A DNA stretch of 64,000 nt from Saprospira grandis str. Lewin (GTDB lineage: Bacteria > Bacteroidota > Bacteroidia > Chitinophagales > Saprospiraceae). The stretch covers positions 62,001-126,000 of the forward strand of contig NC_016940.1 of NCBI RefSeq assembly GCF_000250635.1. Reading direction: 5' to 3'. Position numbers and translations under genes: made by a program. The notes beneath the pieces are model-generated. The model ran no database searches, was not told the origin of the DNA, and was given only the letters and a program-made list of their open reading frames with translations. Below, piece by piece: positions 1-9,366 of this stretch. The first letter of the stretch is position 1. Each line of letters opens with the position of its first letter.

Positions 1-1
1 C

Positions 2-1699
2 GAGATTCGGGCCGAATTGGAGGAAAAAGTGCGGGAAGAGATGGAGAAGCAGCAGCGGGATTACATCCTCAACCAGCAGATGAAGTTGATTCAGGATGAG
101 CTGGGCGAAAATCCGCAGAGCCAAGAAGTGGACCGTTTGCGGGCCAAGGCAGCGGATAAAGACTGGTCGGAAGCGGTGCAAGAAAAATTTGATCGGGAAC
201 TTCGTCGATTGGAGCGCACCAACCCCATGGCGCCAGACTACTCTTTGACGCTCAACTACTTAGAAACCTTGGTCGATTTACCTTGGAATGAGTTTAGCCA
301 AGATAATTTTGATTTGAACAAGGCCGAAAAGATTTTGGACCAGGACCATTATGGTTTGGACAAGGTCAAGGATCGGATTTTGGAATATTTGGCAGTTTTG
401 GAATTGCGCCAAGACATGAAAGCGCCAATTATTTGCCTCTTGGGCCCTCCCGGTGTGGGAAAAACCTCTTTGGGGCGTTCGGTGGCTTCGGCTCTCAATC
501 GAGAATACATTCGGATGTCGCTAGGTGGCCTACATGATGAGTCCGAATTGCGGGGGCACCGTAAAACCTATATTGGGGCCATGCCGGGTCGCATCATTCA
601 ATCTTTGAAAAAAGCGGGGAGCTCTAATCCCGTTTTCATTTTGGATGAGATCGATAAAATGGGCCGTGGACAAAGAGGCGACCCCTCTTCTGCCCTACTA
701 GAAATCCTTGATCCCGAGCAAAATAGCAGCTTTTACGACAACTATTTGGAGTTAGATTATGACCTTTCTAAGGTGCTCTTTATTGCTACCTCCAACTCCT
801 TGAGTTCTATTCAGCCGGCCCTTTTGGACCGTATGGAAATCATTGAGCTATCGGGTTATTCGGTAGAAGAAAAGCTAGAAATTGCCAAGCGCCACTTGAT
901 TCCCAAGCAGCGCAAAGAGCATGGGCTTTCGGGCAATCAGTTTAGAATTGGGGCCAAAGCCCTACAAACCTTGGTCTCAGATTATACCCAGGAGTCGGGC
1001 GTGCGTAAACTAGAGCGCCAAATTGCTCGTTTGATGCGGATTGCGGCCAAGCAAATTGCTCAGGGCGATAAAAAGCAGGTTCGCTTTAGTACGGCTCAGG
1101 ATGTGGAAGATGCCTTGGGCATTAAAACCACCGTTAAGGATATTTATGAAGAAAAGTTGCCTGCTGGTGTAGCCGTTGGTTTGGCTTGGACCCAAGTGGG
1201 GGGCGAAATTCTCTTTATTGAGGCCAGTTTAAGTCCGGGCAAGGGCAAGCTTCAATTGACGGGGAACTTGGGCGATGTGATGAAAGAATCTGCGGCCTTG
1301 GCCCTTTCTTACCTCAAGAGCCATGCAGAAGAGTTTGGCATTGAGGCCAGCCTTTTTGAGCAAAGAGATGTGCATTTGCACGTTCCTGCCGGGGCTGTGC
1401 CCAAGGATGGACCTTCTGCGGGAATTACTATGCTTTCGGCCCTAGCCTCTGCCTTTAAGGGTAAAGCCTTGCGCTCTCATTTGGCCATGACCGGAGAAAT
1501 TTCTTTGAGAGGTCGCGTGCTTCGAGTAGGCGGCATTAAGGAAAAAATCTTGGCGGCCAAACGGGCTGGAGTCAAAGAATTGATTCTTTGCGAGGACAAC
1601 CGTCCGCATGTTATGGAAGTAAAAGCCGAATATATCAAAGGCCTAGAGTTTCATTATGTCAAGCGCATGGAAGATGTACTCAAAATTGCCTTGCGTTAA
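2..1699 (+). CDS. lon: ATP-dependent Lon protease (5' truncated by window edge)
   Basis: Lon is a cytosolic AAA+ serine protease that unfolds and degrades damaged and regulatory proteins. The frame is open to the window edge, so the N-terminal substrate-binding domain lies outside and any internal start is artificial. Numbering from the TTG at 17, a helical linker with Gln/Lys-rich coiled coil comes first. The AAA+ module follows with Walker A GPPGVGKT near residue 143 and Walker B FILDEID near 210. The C-terminal protease domain has the catalytic Ser of KDGPSAG near 466 and the catalytic Lys of GGIKEK near 508. The protein ends normally and is followed by a perfect hairpin terminator shared with the convergent gene. 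The family assignment is very secure. Confidence 0.97.
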   Translation, partial: EIRAELEEKVREEMEKQQRDYILNQQMKLIQDELGENPQSQEVDRLRAKAADKDWSEAVQEKFDRELRRLERTNPMAPDYSLTLNYLETLVDLPWNEFSQDNFDLNKAEKILDQDHYGLDKVKDRILEYLAVLELRQDMKAPIICLLGPPGVGKTSLGRSVASALNREYIRMSLGGLHDESELRGHRKTYIGAMPGRIIQSLKKAGSSNPVFILDEIDKMGRGQRGDPSSALLEILDPEQNSSFYDNYLELDYDLSKVLFIATSNSLSSIQPALLDRMEIIELSGYSVEEKLEIAKRHLIPKQRKEHGLSGNQFRIGAKALQTLVSDYTQESGVRKLERQIARLMRIAAKQIAQGDKKQVRFSTAQDVEDALGIKTTVKDIYEEKLPAGVAVGLAWTQVGGEILFIEASLSPGKGKLQLTGNLGDVMKESAALALSYLKSHAEEFGIEASLFEQRDVHLHVPAGAVPKDGPSAGITMLSALASAFKGKALRSHLAMTGEISLRGRVLRVGGIKEKILAAKRAGVKELILCEDNRPHVMEVKAEYIKGLEFHYVKRMEDVLKIALR

Positions 1700-1717
1700 T
1701 TTTCGCGCAGCGCTATA

Positions 1718-1755
1718 CACAAAAAAAGCAGCTCTTAGGAGCTGCTTTTTTTGTG
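1718..1755. terminator. Bidirectional intrinsic terminator between lon and the convergent gene
   Basis: A perfect 17-bp inverted repeat with a TTAG loop has seven A on the left and seven T on the right. It can stop transcription from both sides. It lies 19 bases after the lon stop and just before the end of the convergent gene. Confidence 0.92.
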
Positions 1756-1759
1756 CTTA

Positions 1760-4066
1760 TTAGCCTTTTATCTTCACTATTTTTCGCTCTGATCGCTTGA
1801 GGCGGAGCTTAATTTTTGCTTTTTTCACTGGGCTTTGATCAACGGCCTTGCTACTGCCTTTGGCTTGTAGCAGCTGGCCCAAATCTCCGCTCCAGATGGG
1901 AATGCGAAGAGGATTTTCGCCTGTTTTTTCTTCCAGATAAATTTGAATTCGGTCCTCTCTATGGGCCCGCAAAGAGCGTTTAAACTGTTCTTTTACGGTT
2001 TTCCCTTTAAAGAGAGCGGGTAAGGTTTTGCTCATTTGGACCTCATTGCCCACCATAATTTCATACTTCCAATTGGTTTTTGTTTGGGCAGAATCTAGCT
2101 GCAGGCTATCCGTCATCCACTTAAGCGACTGCAGATCAATTTGGAAGCTTACATTATGTAGGGTTTTGGGCAATTTACTTTCGCTTTTTTGTTCGGCCAA
2201 TAAGACCTCTCCCGTTTTGCGATCGACAAACTGATAGCTAAGGGCTACTTTTTCATTGGCCAAAAGGCGACGATGCGGAAAAAGCACATGAATTTGGCTA
2301 GAGTCTAGCGCTAGCGCAAAACTATCTTGTCCTATTTCTACTAGGCCTTCTCCTACCGTATTATAGCCAATAAAATCAACGCCATTTCGCAGTCCATCAA
2401 GCAGCAGCATAGCACGGCCCCGATAGAGGCGGGGCAACTTAGCTTTTAGGGTCACCACATAGCCAAAGTCATTATTTTGAACCCGGTCCATAGCCAACTC
2501 CTCTTCTAAGAGTAAATCAGTTAGCGTATCGGGGCGCTCAATCAGCGGGCTGCGTTCGTTAATAATGGGAATTTCTAAATCGGGGATCAAGCTCATCTTC
2601 AGGCGAACTTGCGGATCATCTAGGTCCAGATAAGGAATAAAAAAGGCCAAGCTATCTTTTGCCTTCATGTTGGGCTGCTCATAGACCCCATGCAAAAGAG
2701 ATGTAGGCAGGCTATCTTTGGGCAGTTCCTGCATAGGGTAAACGGTTTGGACCAGAGGTTGGCCTTTCAAATTCTCAAAGTTAATGCGCAATTTAGAGTA
2801 TTGATGCACATCTTTTACTGCATAAGAAAAGCTAATCTTTATTCCTTTTGCCCCTTCATAGTCTACATCTTCTTCTACAAAGGTGCCCGAATAATACATA
2901 TAGGGCGGAAACTCTAGGGGTTGGAGGAAAATATAGGGTGCTGCTTCCACAATATTTTGTCCACCTCCATCAAAATAAAACTCAATCTTTTTAATGGAAG
3001 AGTTCCAGGCATAATGCGGAATAAAATAGCTCAATCGGCCATTTTCGGGCAGCTCCATCAATTCGCCGGGCTGCGCTTGGCCTTCTACCAAAGAATAAAA
3101 AAGTGGAATTTTCACTTTTTTGCCTTCTACATCCGAGAAAACAAAATCGGGACGCATTTTTTGGCCCCTTAGGCTTTTGGGCAAAAAGTACTCAAGGACC
3201 AACTTCACACCTCGGCGGCCTTCATAAATAAAGTCATCCTGTATATATGTACTAATAGGTTGTCGGCTTCTTTTGCTCAGGCCTATCGTATAATTTAGCC
3301 GTTTGATTTGGCCAAACATCTCCCCTTTTTGCGATTTGCGCAAGTCTTTGCTGGCTGCAGCTAGTGGCAGGCGGCCCAAAAAATCATCTTCTAGACCATC
3401 TTCATCATAAAAATTGATGTAGAGCTCCTCTCCTTCTAGGGCAAAAAATTGGGCTTCTTCGGCGGGGGCCTCATAGCTATTGGGCTGCAACTTCGAGCTA
3501 TAGACCGGGTAATCACTCCCATTAGTGCTAATGGTCCAATATACATCGGGCGCCCCTTCTTTGGGCGAGCCCGGATCGAGCAAACGAGCCGTTCTCTTTA
3601 CTTCCGCCTGCTCCATCTGAAACAAAATGCTATAGGTTTGCGGCTGCGTATATGAAATAGTATTACGGTACTTTAGAAGGCCCGGCACCTCATAAATAAA
3701 CTCAATTTCCTCCTGTGGACCTGCCGCTACGGCCAAGTCTCTGTAGGCCACAAAACGGCGGCGTTTCTGCCATTCATTGGGTTTTAGGACCAAATAGCTG
3801 CTGCTATCGCTAAACACCTCTTGCCCATATTTTCGGGCGCTAAGTTGCTGCTTATAGGTGAGCAAATAACGGCTATTACTAGGATATTTGCACTCAAAAC
3901 TGAACATAATTCCCTTGGTCCCCTTGTCGGACATCTCGATATTTTGCTCAAATTTAAAGTTGCGTACCTCTAGTTTTTGGTCTAGCAGATCCATTTTTTC
4001 TTGCGCCCATAAGCTGCCGTAAAAGCAGCTCGAGACAACAAAAAAGAGAGTAAAAAATACTTTCAT
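1760..4066 (-). CDS. Large exported protein with repeated beta-rich modules, function unknown
   Basis: I do not recognise this 768-residue protein. It starts with a clear signal peptide (residues 1-21, ending SLWAQ), so it is exported, probably to the periplasm or cell surface. The rest looks like several copies of one module of about 130 residues. Phrases of the type EGxKGIKxxFSY recur near residues 35-60 (DKGTKGIMFSFE), 270-290 (YEGRRGVKLVLEYF) and 395-415 (YEGAKGIKISFSYA), each followed by a hydrophilic strand and a PxxxLPxxG-like segment. A more diverged copy may start near 555. The last 30 residues are strongly basic. There is no type IX sorting domain and no lipobox. The gene is transcribed alone toward lon. 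Confidence 0.8.
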   Translation of the reverse strand: MKVFFTLFFVVSSCFYGSLWAQEKMDLLDQKLEVRNFKFEQNIEMSDKGTKGIMFSFECKYPSNSRYLLTYKQQLSARKYGQEVFSDSSSYLVLKPNEWQKRRRFVAYRDLAVAAGPQEEIEFIYEVPGLLKYRNTISYTQPQTYSILFQMEQAEVKRTARLLDPGSPKEGAPDVYWTISTNGSDYPVYSSKLQPNSYEAPAEEAQFFALEGEELYINFYDEDGLEDDFLGRLPLAAASKDLRKSQKGEMFGQIKRLNYTIGLSKRSRQPISTYIQDDFIYEGRRGVKLVLEYFLPKSLRGQKMRPDFVFSDVEGKKVKIPLFYSLVEGQAQPGELMELPENGRLSYFIPHYAWNSSIKKIEFYFDGGGQNIVEAAPYIFLQPLEFPPYMYYSGTFVEEDVDYEGAKGIKISFSYAVKDVHQYSKLRINFENLKGQPLVQTVYPMQELPKDSLPTSLLHGVYEQPNMKAKDSLAFFIPYLDLDDPQVRLKMSLIPDLEIPIINERSPLIERPDTLTDLLLEEELAMDRVQNNDFGYVVTLKAKLPRLYRGRAMLLLDGLRNGVDFIGYNTVGEGLVEIGQDSFALALDSSQIHVLFPHRRLLANEKVALSYQFVDRKTGEVLLAEQKSESKLPKTLHNVSFQIDLQSLKWMTDSLQLDSAQTKTNWKYEIMVGNEVQMSKTLPALFKGKTVKEQFKRSLRAHREDRIQIYLEEKTGENPLRIPIWSGDLGQLLQAKGSSKAVDQSPVKKAKIKLRLKRSERKIVKIKG

Positions 4067-4191
4067 ATAGTGTGTGTTATTGCTCCAAAGAGCTATGATT
4101 AGGCTTGTTCTTCTATGTTTTTTGGGGGCTTGCCATACTTATGATCCCAGCAGGACTTGAATCTCTAAGGGGCTATTCTGTCTGTTTTTTT

Positions 4192-4344
4192 GGGGCTTGC
4201 CGCCTTTGGCGGCCGGGCCATTCCGTGGCTCGCAGGTCTGCTCGGCCCTGCGGGGCTTTCGCTTCGCTTCAGCCCCTGGGTCTGCGGCTGCGCCGCACCA
4301 CTTCATGTCCCTAAGCCTGCGGCGGCTTCGCCGCCTGTCCACCG
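4192..4344 (+). repeat. Dispersed GC-rich hairpin repeat, copy 1 (A-like)
   Basis: This copy carries the shared core GGTCTGCTCGGCCCTGC followed by GGTCTGCGGC and TCCCTAAGCC. Variable hairpins include CGCCTTTGGCG and GGCGGCTTCGCCGCC. A run of T precedes the GGGGC box. Confidence 0.9.
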
Positions 4345-4356
4345 CAAAAAGGGCCT

Positions 4357-5349
4357 TTAGCTAAAGACATAATCGGCGTAGCGGGCCTCAATTTCTTCCA
4401 AAACGGCAAGCAGATCGGGCAGCTCCATCAGCGTAACCAGTTTTTTGCGGTATTCTTTCACGCCTGGCATCCCCCGGAAATAGTTGGTATAATGGCGGCG
4501 GGTTTCCAAAACGCCCAAAACAGGTCCTTTCCATTCTACGGCCCGAATAAGATGACGGCGAGCAGCATCTACTCGTTCATGAATATTGGGCGGAGCCATT
4601 TTTTCTCCTGTTTCAAAGTAGTGCTTAATTTCTCTAAAAATCCAGGGGTAGCCAATAGCCGCTCGGCCGATCATGATACCATCCACCCCATAGCGTTCTT
4701 TATACAATTTCGCTTTTTCGGGGCTATCAATATCACCATTACCAAAAATGGGAATATGAATGCGGGGATTTTCTTTCACTTTGGCAATATGCGACCAATC
4801 GGCCTCGCCTTTATACATCTGGGCCCGAGTGCGGCCATGAATACTCAGGGCCTTGATGCCTACATCTTGTAGGCGTTCGGCCACTTCTTCAATTTTGATG
4901 CTGTTCTGGTCCCAGCCCAAGCGGGTTTTTACCGTCACGGGCAGTTTGGTTGACTTCACCACCGCTTCGGTCAATTCCACCATGCGGTCAATATCTCTCA
5001 AAATGCCTGCACCAGCCATTTTGCAGACCACTTTTTTCACAGGGCAACCAAAGTTAATATCTAAAACTTCGGGTTGGGCTTCTTCTACAATTTCGGCGGC
5101 CCGCATCATAGAATCTAGCTCGGCTCCAAAAATTTGCACGCCAATAGGGCGCTCTTCAGGGTAAATATCTAATTTGACTACACTTTTCTTTGCGTCTCGG
5201 ATCAGGCCTTCTACTGAAATAAACTCAGTATACATCATATCGCAGCCCTGTTCTTTACAGAGTGCACGAAAAGGGGGATCGCTAACATCCTCCATCGGGG
5301 CTAGCAAAAAGGGGAATTCTCCCAAAGAAAGATCTCCAATTTTAACCAT
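4357..5349 (-). CDS. dusB: tRNA-dihydrouridine synthase, DusB family
   Basis: This is a flavin-dependent reductase that converts uridine to dihydrouridine in the tRNA D-loop. The TIM-barrel protein begins MVKIGDLSLG and has LLAPMEDVSD at the FMN site. DINFGCPVKKV contains the catalytic Cys, followed by MAGAGILRD, the FMN/RNA-binding VKTRLGW and HGRTRAQMYKG, and FGNGDI. An upstream ATG at 5391 is in frame, but a TAnnTTTG promoter element (5389-5396, minus strand) overlaps it. The start at 5349 is therefore preferred, giving 330 residues, normal for DusB. The gene ends close to a dispersed repeat and seems monocistronic. Confidence 0.95.
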   Translation of the reverse strand: MVKIGDLSLGEFPFLLAPMEDVSDPPFRALCKEQGCDMMYTEFISVEGLIRDAKKSVVKLDIYPEERPIGVQIFGAELDSMMRAAEIVEEAQPEVLDINFGCPVKKVVCKMAGAGILRDIDRMVELTEAVVKSTKLPVTVKTRLGWDQNSIKIEEVAERLQDVGIKALSIHGRTRAQMYKGEADWSHIAKVKENPRIHIPIFGNGDIDSPEKAKLYKERYGVDGIMIGRAAIGYPWIFREIKHYFETGEKMAPPNIHERVDAARRHLIRAVEWKGPVLGVLETRRHYTNYFRGMPGVKEYRKKLVTLMELPDLLAVLEEIEARYADYVFS

Positions 5350-5388
5350 AGTAGTTTTATGTTCTGTTTTGCGCAAAAATACGACGAA

Positions 5389-5396
5389 CAAAGGTA
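5389..5396 (-). promoter_or_regulatory. Putative -7 element (TACCTTTG) upstream of dusB
   Basis: The minus strand reads TACCTTTG, a match to the Bacteroidota -7 consensus TAnnTTTG. It sits about 40 bases upstream of the preferred dusB start. No good TTG was found at the expected -33 distance, so this is tentative. Confidence 0.45.
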
Positions 5397-5464
5397 AAAG
5401 CCTTTGAATCTATCGCTTTTTTGGACCAAAAAGCCAGAGAATCGAAGAACTCCTCAATTTTTTA

Positions 5465-5472
5465 TAAATTTG
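5465..5472 (+). promoter_or_regulatory. Putative -7 element (TAAATTTG) upstream of the acyltransferase gene
   Basis: TAAATTTG matches TAnnTTTG and lies 20 bases before the ATG of the next gene. The -33 region is weak. Confidence 0.4.
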
Positions 5473-5492
5473 GTGATAAATGAACCAACTCC

Positions 5493-6680
5493 ATGAGCGA
5501 TAAAAAAATCAAAGAAAAGGCCCTCCCCAAACTCAAAAAGCGAAAAGCTTGCACGCCAGAGCAAATTGCAGCCAATAGGCATATCTATGATGATCATTTT
5601 CGCATGGGCTTTGTGCGTCAGTTCAATCGAGAGATTTATAGCTTGATGGACCAAAACTATTTTCGGCCCGAATTCATTGGCTTTGAGGAGCTTCCAGAGC
5701 GGAACCGTCCTGAACATCCTGTTATTTTTGCCAGCAACCACTCGGGTATGGCTTTTCCTTGGGATGGGATGATTTTTGGCTCTGGTCTTTCTAAAATGCA
5801 TGAATTTGATCCTAAAAAGCAGCTCAGGGTACTTACGGCCCCTATGCTTTCTCAGACGCCGGCCATGCACCCTTATTTTATGTTGCATGCTTGGAAAATG
5901 GCTGGGGGCATAGATGCCAGCTTTCTCAACTTTGAGACCATGATGCATTATCCCGATGGCCAACTATTGATTTATCCTGAGGGGGTTCCTGGTATTGGCA
6001 AAGGCTTTAATCGTCGGTATAAATTGCAGCGTTTTTCTAGCTCCTTCATTCGGATGAGCTTAAAATATAAATCGGATATTGTTTGGTACTCCACCATCAA
6101 TGCCGAGTATGTGGCCCCTTTGATGTACAGCCACAAAGGCGTGAATAAGGCCATCAATAAAATTGGGGTTCCTTTTCTACCCTTGGGTCCTTTGACTCCG
6201 CTCTTACTCTTTCCTGCGGCTTTCTTTCTCTCTTTTCCCAGCAAAATGACCTTTGTTCGGGGCTCTCGGATTCGGCCCTATGAATGGACCGACAAGGCCT
6301 TTGAGGAATTGACAGAGGCCGAAATTGAGGACATCCGCCAAAGGGTACAAGACAAATGCCAGGAGGAGCTTAATTTGGCCCTAGCCCAATATGGTCGGAA
6401 GCCCTACCGCTTGGGCGAGCTGCTCCGAGTCATCTTTAAAGGCTTTCCCTTAAATACGCCTTTGGGTTGGCCCATGCTATTTCATGAATTTGAGAAACAA
6501 TGGCATCAGAAGGGCAAAAAAGGAGAAGAGGTAAAGGTATACAAAGGCTTTGGCGCCTCTATTTACTTGCTCTTCCGCAACCCGATTTGCTTCCTTTATT
6601 TTATTCCCTTTTTTGGTTGGCTGGCCCTAGTGGCTTATGGCCGTTGGCGCTGGAAAAACGGCTTTAAGGATAAGGAATAG
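5493..6680 (+). CDS. Lysophospholipid/glycerolipid acyltransferase-like protein (PlsC/MGAT-like)
   Basis: The 395-residue protein carries acyltransferase motifs of the LPLAT superfamily. FASNHSGMAFPWDG near residues 75-88 resembles the NHxxxxD catalytic block, although His and Asp are further apart than in PlsC, as in MGAT-like members. LLIYPEGVPGIGKGF near 160 is the PEG substrate-binding block. Hydrophobic segments near 225-250 and 355-385 suggest membrane association. It would transfer acyl chains from acyl-ACP or acyl-CoA to a lysolipid or glycerol acceptor; the acceptor cannot be told. The start MSDKKIKEK is preceded by a promoter-like TAAATTTG. The gene stands alone, with a dispersed repeat 16 bases after its stop. 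Confidence 0.75.
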   Translation: MSDKKIKEKALPKLKKRKACTPEQIAANRHIYDDHFRMGFVRQFNREIYSLMDQNYFRPEFIGFEELPERNRPEHPVIFASNHSGMAFPWDGMIFGSGLSKMHEFDPKKQLRVLTAPMLSQTPAMHPYFMLHAWKMAGGIDASFLNFETMMHYPDGQLLIYPEGVPGIGKGFNRRYKLQRFSSSFIRMSLKYKSDIVWYSTINAEYVAPLMYSHKGVNKAINKIGVPFLPLGPLTPLLLFPAAFFLSFPSKMTFVRGSRIRPYEWTDKAFEELTEAEIEDIRQRVQDKCQEELNLALAQYGRKPYRLGELLRVIFKGFPLNTPLGWPMLFHEFEKQWHQKGKKGEEVKVYKGFGASIYLLFRNPICFLYFIPFFGWLALVAYGRWRWKNGFKDKE

Positions 6681-6695
6681 GCTTAGCGCTGGCTG

Positions 6696-6819
6696 GCCTA
6701 GCGATGCGGCGGGGTGGCCGAAGGCCAGACCGAGGAGCGAAGCGACGAAGGGCCGAGCAGACCTGCGAGCCCCAAAGCGTAGCGCCGCAAGGCGAAGCCG
6801 CAGCGGAGGCCCCAAAAAA
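6696..6819 (-). repeat. Dispersed GC-rich hairpin repeat, copy 2 (subfamily B)
   Basis: On the minus strand it begins GGGGCCTCCGC after a T-run, passes through the shared core, and ends with GCATCGCTAGGC. Those ends define subfamily B. Confidence 0.92.
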
Positions 6820-6913
6820 CGCCTAAATCCTTTAGTTATTCTAAGATTTGATTATCTTGAGTCTGGCCCAATAGCGGCCATTTATTTTCATTACCTTATT
6901 AGAAAAAGGGCGA

Positions 6914-7717
6914 ATGCAATTTCAATTGGATAAAGATCTCTGCTTTTTAGATTTAGAGACTACAGGCGGGGATATTATGAAGGACCGCATTGTGCAGATT
7001 GCACTAATTAAGTACCCCAAAGATGGCGGAGCGGCTATTGAGCGCTCTTATTTGGTGAATCCGGGGCAGCCGAGTTCGGCAGAGGCCTTGGCCATTCATG
7101 GCCTTGGTGAGCAGGAGCTCAAAGATGCGCCTCCCTTTAAGTTATTGGCCATTGAGCTACTTGATTTTATTGGCGATTCCGATTTGGCGGGTTATAATTC
7201 TAACCGCTTTGATATTCCCGTTTTGATGGAAGAATTTTCGAGAGCGGGCTTTGAGTTTTCGATTGAGGGCCGCCGCTTGATTGATGCCATGCAAATTTTT
7301 TATAAAATGGAGCCTCGAACGCTTAAGGCAGCTTTGCGTTTTTATTGTGGGCAAAATTTGGAAAATGCCCATGATGCGCTGGCGGATACTCGAGCTACGG
7401 CGGAGGTCCTCAAGGGGCAAATTGAGCGCTATGCGGAGAGCAATTGGCAGGATCCCAAAACCGAAAAAGTTTATGAACGGCCCGTAAAAAATGATATGCA
7501 GGCCCTACATGATTTTATTCAGCAAGCCAACCGAAAAGTAGATTTAGGCGGCCGTTTTGTCCGAAATGCGGAGGGCATTATCCTCTTTAATTTTGGCAAC
7601 CAGAAAGGGCAGCCCGCCTATAAACACCCCAACACTTTGCGCTGGATTATCGACAAGGAATTTCCGGTGCAAGTAAAAAATATTGCCCGCGCCATTTTAG
7701 GGGGCAAGCTCAAGTAA
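6914..7717 (+). CDS. DnaQ-like 3'-5' exonuclease (DEDDh family)
   Basis: The N-terminal 175 residues form an RNase T/DnaQ-like exonuclease. FLDLETTGGD (near 11-20) gives the first two acidic residues, GYNSNRFDIPVL (near 94) the third, and HDALADTRAT (near 153) the His and last Asp of the DEDDh set. The family removes 3' nucleotides from DNA or RNA using two metal ions. The remaining 90 residues, containing NFGNQKGQP, resemble the C-terminal tail of other stand-alone Bacteroidota exonucleases. No polymerase domain is fused. It may be a proofreading epsilon-like protein or a repair exonuclease; this cannot be decided here. The CoA-transferase genes start 29 bases downstream and may be cotranscribed. 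Confidence 0.88.
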   Translation: MQFQLDKDLCFLDLETTGGDIMKDRIVQIALIKYPKDGGAAIERSYLVNPGQPSSAEALAIHGLGEQELKDAPPFKLLAIELLDFIGDSDLAGYNSNRFDIPVLMEEFSRAGFEFSIEGRRLIDAMQIFYKMEPRTLKAALRFYCGQNLENAHDALADTRATAEVLKGQIERYAESNWQDPKTEKVYERPVKNDMQALHDFIQQANRKVDLGGRFVRNAEGIILFNFGNQKGQPAYKHPNTLRWIIDKEFPVQVKNIARAILGGKLK

Positions 7718-7746
7718 TTTACTAACAAACAATCGCATAACCCATT

Positions 7747-8442
7747 ATGAACAAAGTTGTGGCAAATGCCCAGGAAGCCATTCAGGGCATAGAAGATAAT
7801 ATGACGCTGATGCTTGGTGGTTTTGGCCTTTGTGGCATTCCAGAAAATGCTATTTCGGCCTTGGTCCAAGCTGGCATTAAAAACCTTACCTGCATTTCTA
7901 ATAATGCTGGTGTAGATGATTTTGGCATCGGCCTGATGCTTCAGCAGCGACAGGTCAAGAAGATGATTTCGTCTTATGTTGGCGAAAATGCTGAATTTGA
8001 GCGGCAGCTCCTGTCTGGCGAGCTAGAGGTCGATTTGGTTCCTCAGGGCACCTTGGCCGAGCGCATCCGTGCTGGCGGAGCGGGAATTCCCGCCTTTTAT
8101 ACGCCTACGGGCTATGGCACCGAGGTGGCCGAGGGCAAAGAATGCCGAGAATTTGACGGCCGTATGTATATTATGGAAACGGCGCTTACTGCTGATTTTG
8201 CTCTGGTAAAAGCTTGGAAAGGCGACAAACACGGTAATTTGGTCTTTAAGGGAACCGCTCGAAACTTTAACCCCATGATGGCCAAAGCGGGTAAAATCAC
8301 GGTGGTCGAGGTGGAAGAACTGCTTGAGCCCGGCGAACTTCATCCCAATGAAATTCATATTCCTGGCGTTTATGTGCAGCGCATCTTCCAAGGTGTAGAT
8401 TATGAAAAACGTATTGAGCAGCGCACTGTTCGTCAAGCCTAA
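7747..8442 (+). CDS. scoA: 3-oxoacid CoA-transferase subunit A
   Basis: This is the alpha subunit of a succinyl-CoA:3-ketoacid (or acetate/acetoacetate) CoA-transferase, which moves CoA between an acyl-CoA and a 3-oxoacid. [14 protein letters not shown] near residue 20 is the CoA-transferase family 1 signature. [24 protein letters not shown] near 100-122 is the other strongly conserved block. Its length of 231 residues is typical. The beta-subunit gene follows after 18 bases, so the two are cotranscribed and the enzyme is the two-chain type. A thiolase gene elsewhere in the window could supply or use the acetoacetyl-CoA. Confidence 0.94.
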   Translation: MNKVVANAQEAIQGIEDNMTLMLGGFGLCGIPENAISALVQAGIKNLTCISNNAGVDDFGIGLMLQQRQVKKMISSYVGENAEFERQLLSGELEVDLVPQGTLAERIRAGGAGIPAFYTPTGYGTEVAEGKECREFDGRMYIMETALTADFALVKAWKGDKHGNLVFKGTARNFNPMMAKAGKITVVEVEELLEPGELHPNEIHIPGVYVQRIFQGVDYEKRIEQRTVRQA

Positions 8443-8460
8443 CCCTTAAAATTTAATCTT

Positions 8461-9120
8461 ATGGCACTCGATAAATACGGCATTGCCCAGCGCATTGCCC
8501 AAGAACTACAAGACGGCTATTATGTTAATTTGGGCATCGGGATTCCCACTTTGGTCGCCAATTATATTCCCGAAAATATGCAGGTTTTTCTGCAATCTGA
8601 AAACGGCTTGCTTGGTATGGGCCCCTTCCCTACCGAAGAACATGTAGATGCCGACCTCATCAATGCAGGCAAGCAAACGGTTACGGCTTTGCCTGGCGCT
8701 TCTTTGTTCAGCTCGGCCGAAAGCTTTGAGATGATCCGGGGTGGGCATATTGATTTGACCGTTTTGGGCGCTATGGAAGTGGCTCAAAATGGCGATATTG
8801 CCAACTGGAAGATTCCTGGCAAAATGGTAAAGGGTATGGGTGGCGCCATGGACCTAGTGGCTTCGGCCAAAAACATTATTGTGGCCATGCGACATACCAA
8901 CCGCAAGGGCGAGTCTAAGTTGTTGCCTAGCTGTAGCCTACCGCTTACGGGCGTGGGCTGCATCAAAAAGGTAGTCACTGATTTGGGCGTCTTCGAGATC
9001 AAGGAGAATGCCTTTCATTTGTTGGAGCGGGCGCCTGGCGTTTCGGTCCAAGAGATTCGGGAAAAAACAGCTGGGGCTTTAGTGGCCTCCGATGATTGTC
9101 CGGAAATGAAGTTAGCTTAA
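8461..9120 (+). CDS. scoB: 3-oxoacid CoA-transferase subunit B
   Basis: This beta subunit carries the catalytic Glu that forms the CoA thioester intermediate, in the motif LQSENGLLGMGP near residues 48-59. It also has NLGIGIPTLV near 23, the conserved GGHIDLTVLGAMEV block near 93, and a TNRKGESKLLP segment. The length of 219 residues is normal. It is translated right after subunit A, and an intrinsic terminator follows the stop within a few bases. The preferred acyl pair (succinyl-CoA/acetoacetate or acetyl-CoA/acetoacetate) cannot be told from sequence alone. Confidence 0.94.
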   Translation: MALDKYGIAQRIAQELQDGYYVNLGIGIPTLVANYIPENMQVFLQSENGLLGMGPFPTEEHVDADLINAGKQTVTALPGASLFSSAESFEMIRGGHIDLTVLGAMEVAQNGDIANWKIPGKMVKGMGGAMDLVASAKNIIVAMRHTNRKGESKLLPSCSLPLTGVGCIKKVVTDLGVFEIKENAFHLLERAPGVSVQEIREKTAGALVASDDCPEMKLA

Positions 9121-9126
9121 GATTTG

Positions 9127-9155
9127 AACCACTCCTTTTTGGGGTGGTTTTTTTT
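9127..9155 (+). terminator. Intrinsic terminator of the CoA-transferase operon
   Basis: AACCACTCC pairs with GGGGTGGTT (one T-G pair) around a five-T loop, followed by a T-run that merges with the T-run at the edge of the next dispersed repeat. Confidence 0.9.
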
Positions 9156-9290
9156 GGGGCCCGCGGCCGGCTAGCCTTCGGCTAGGTCGGCCGCCGCTAT
9201 GCTGCGCCGCTCGCAGGTCTGCTCGGCCCTGCAGCCGCCTTTGGCGGCTTGGGTCTGGCCCTTCGGGCCACGGCTGCGCAGCGCTGGGCC
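9156..9290 (+). repeat. Dispersed GC-rich hairpin repeat, copy 3 (subfamily C)
   Basis: It begins GGGGCCCGCGGCC and ends GCGCAGCGCTGGGCC around the common core. Hairpins include AGCCGCCTTTGGCGGCT and GGCCCTTCGGGCC. Confidence 0.92.
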
Positions 9291-9307
9291 ATTTGGACCA
9301 ATGGGCA

Positions 9308-9340
9308 TAAAAAAAGACCCTACCTTTTGGGGGTAGAGCC
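9308..9340 (-). terminator. Intrinsic terminator of rpsU
   Basis: Read on the minus strand, GCTCTACC pairs with GGTAGGGT (two wobble pairs) around CCCAAAA, followed by seven T. Confidence 0.8.
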
Positions 9341-9366
9341 TTAGCTAATGTCAAAAAAGTAGCGAG

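Noticed and set aside
6627-6933. ORFs on both strands through dispersed repeat copy 2
   Set aside because: GC-rich repeat DNA gives long open frames by chance. The same kind of peptide (rich in Arg, Ala, Pro, Gly) appears at every copy in all frames.
9112-9354. 80-codon minus-strand ORF over repeat copy 3
   Set aside because: It lies over a terminator and a repeat, and its composition matches the other repeat-born frames.
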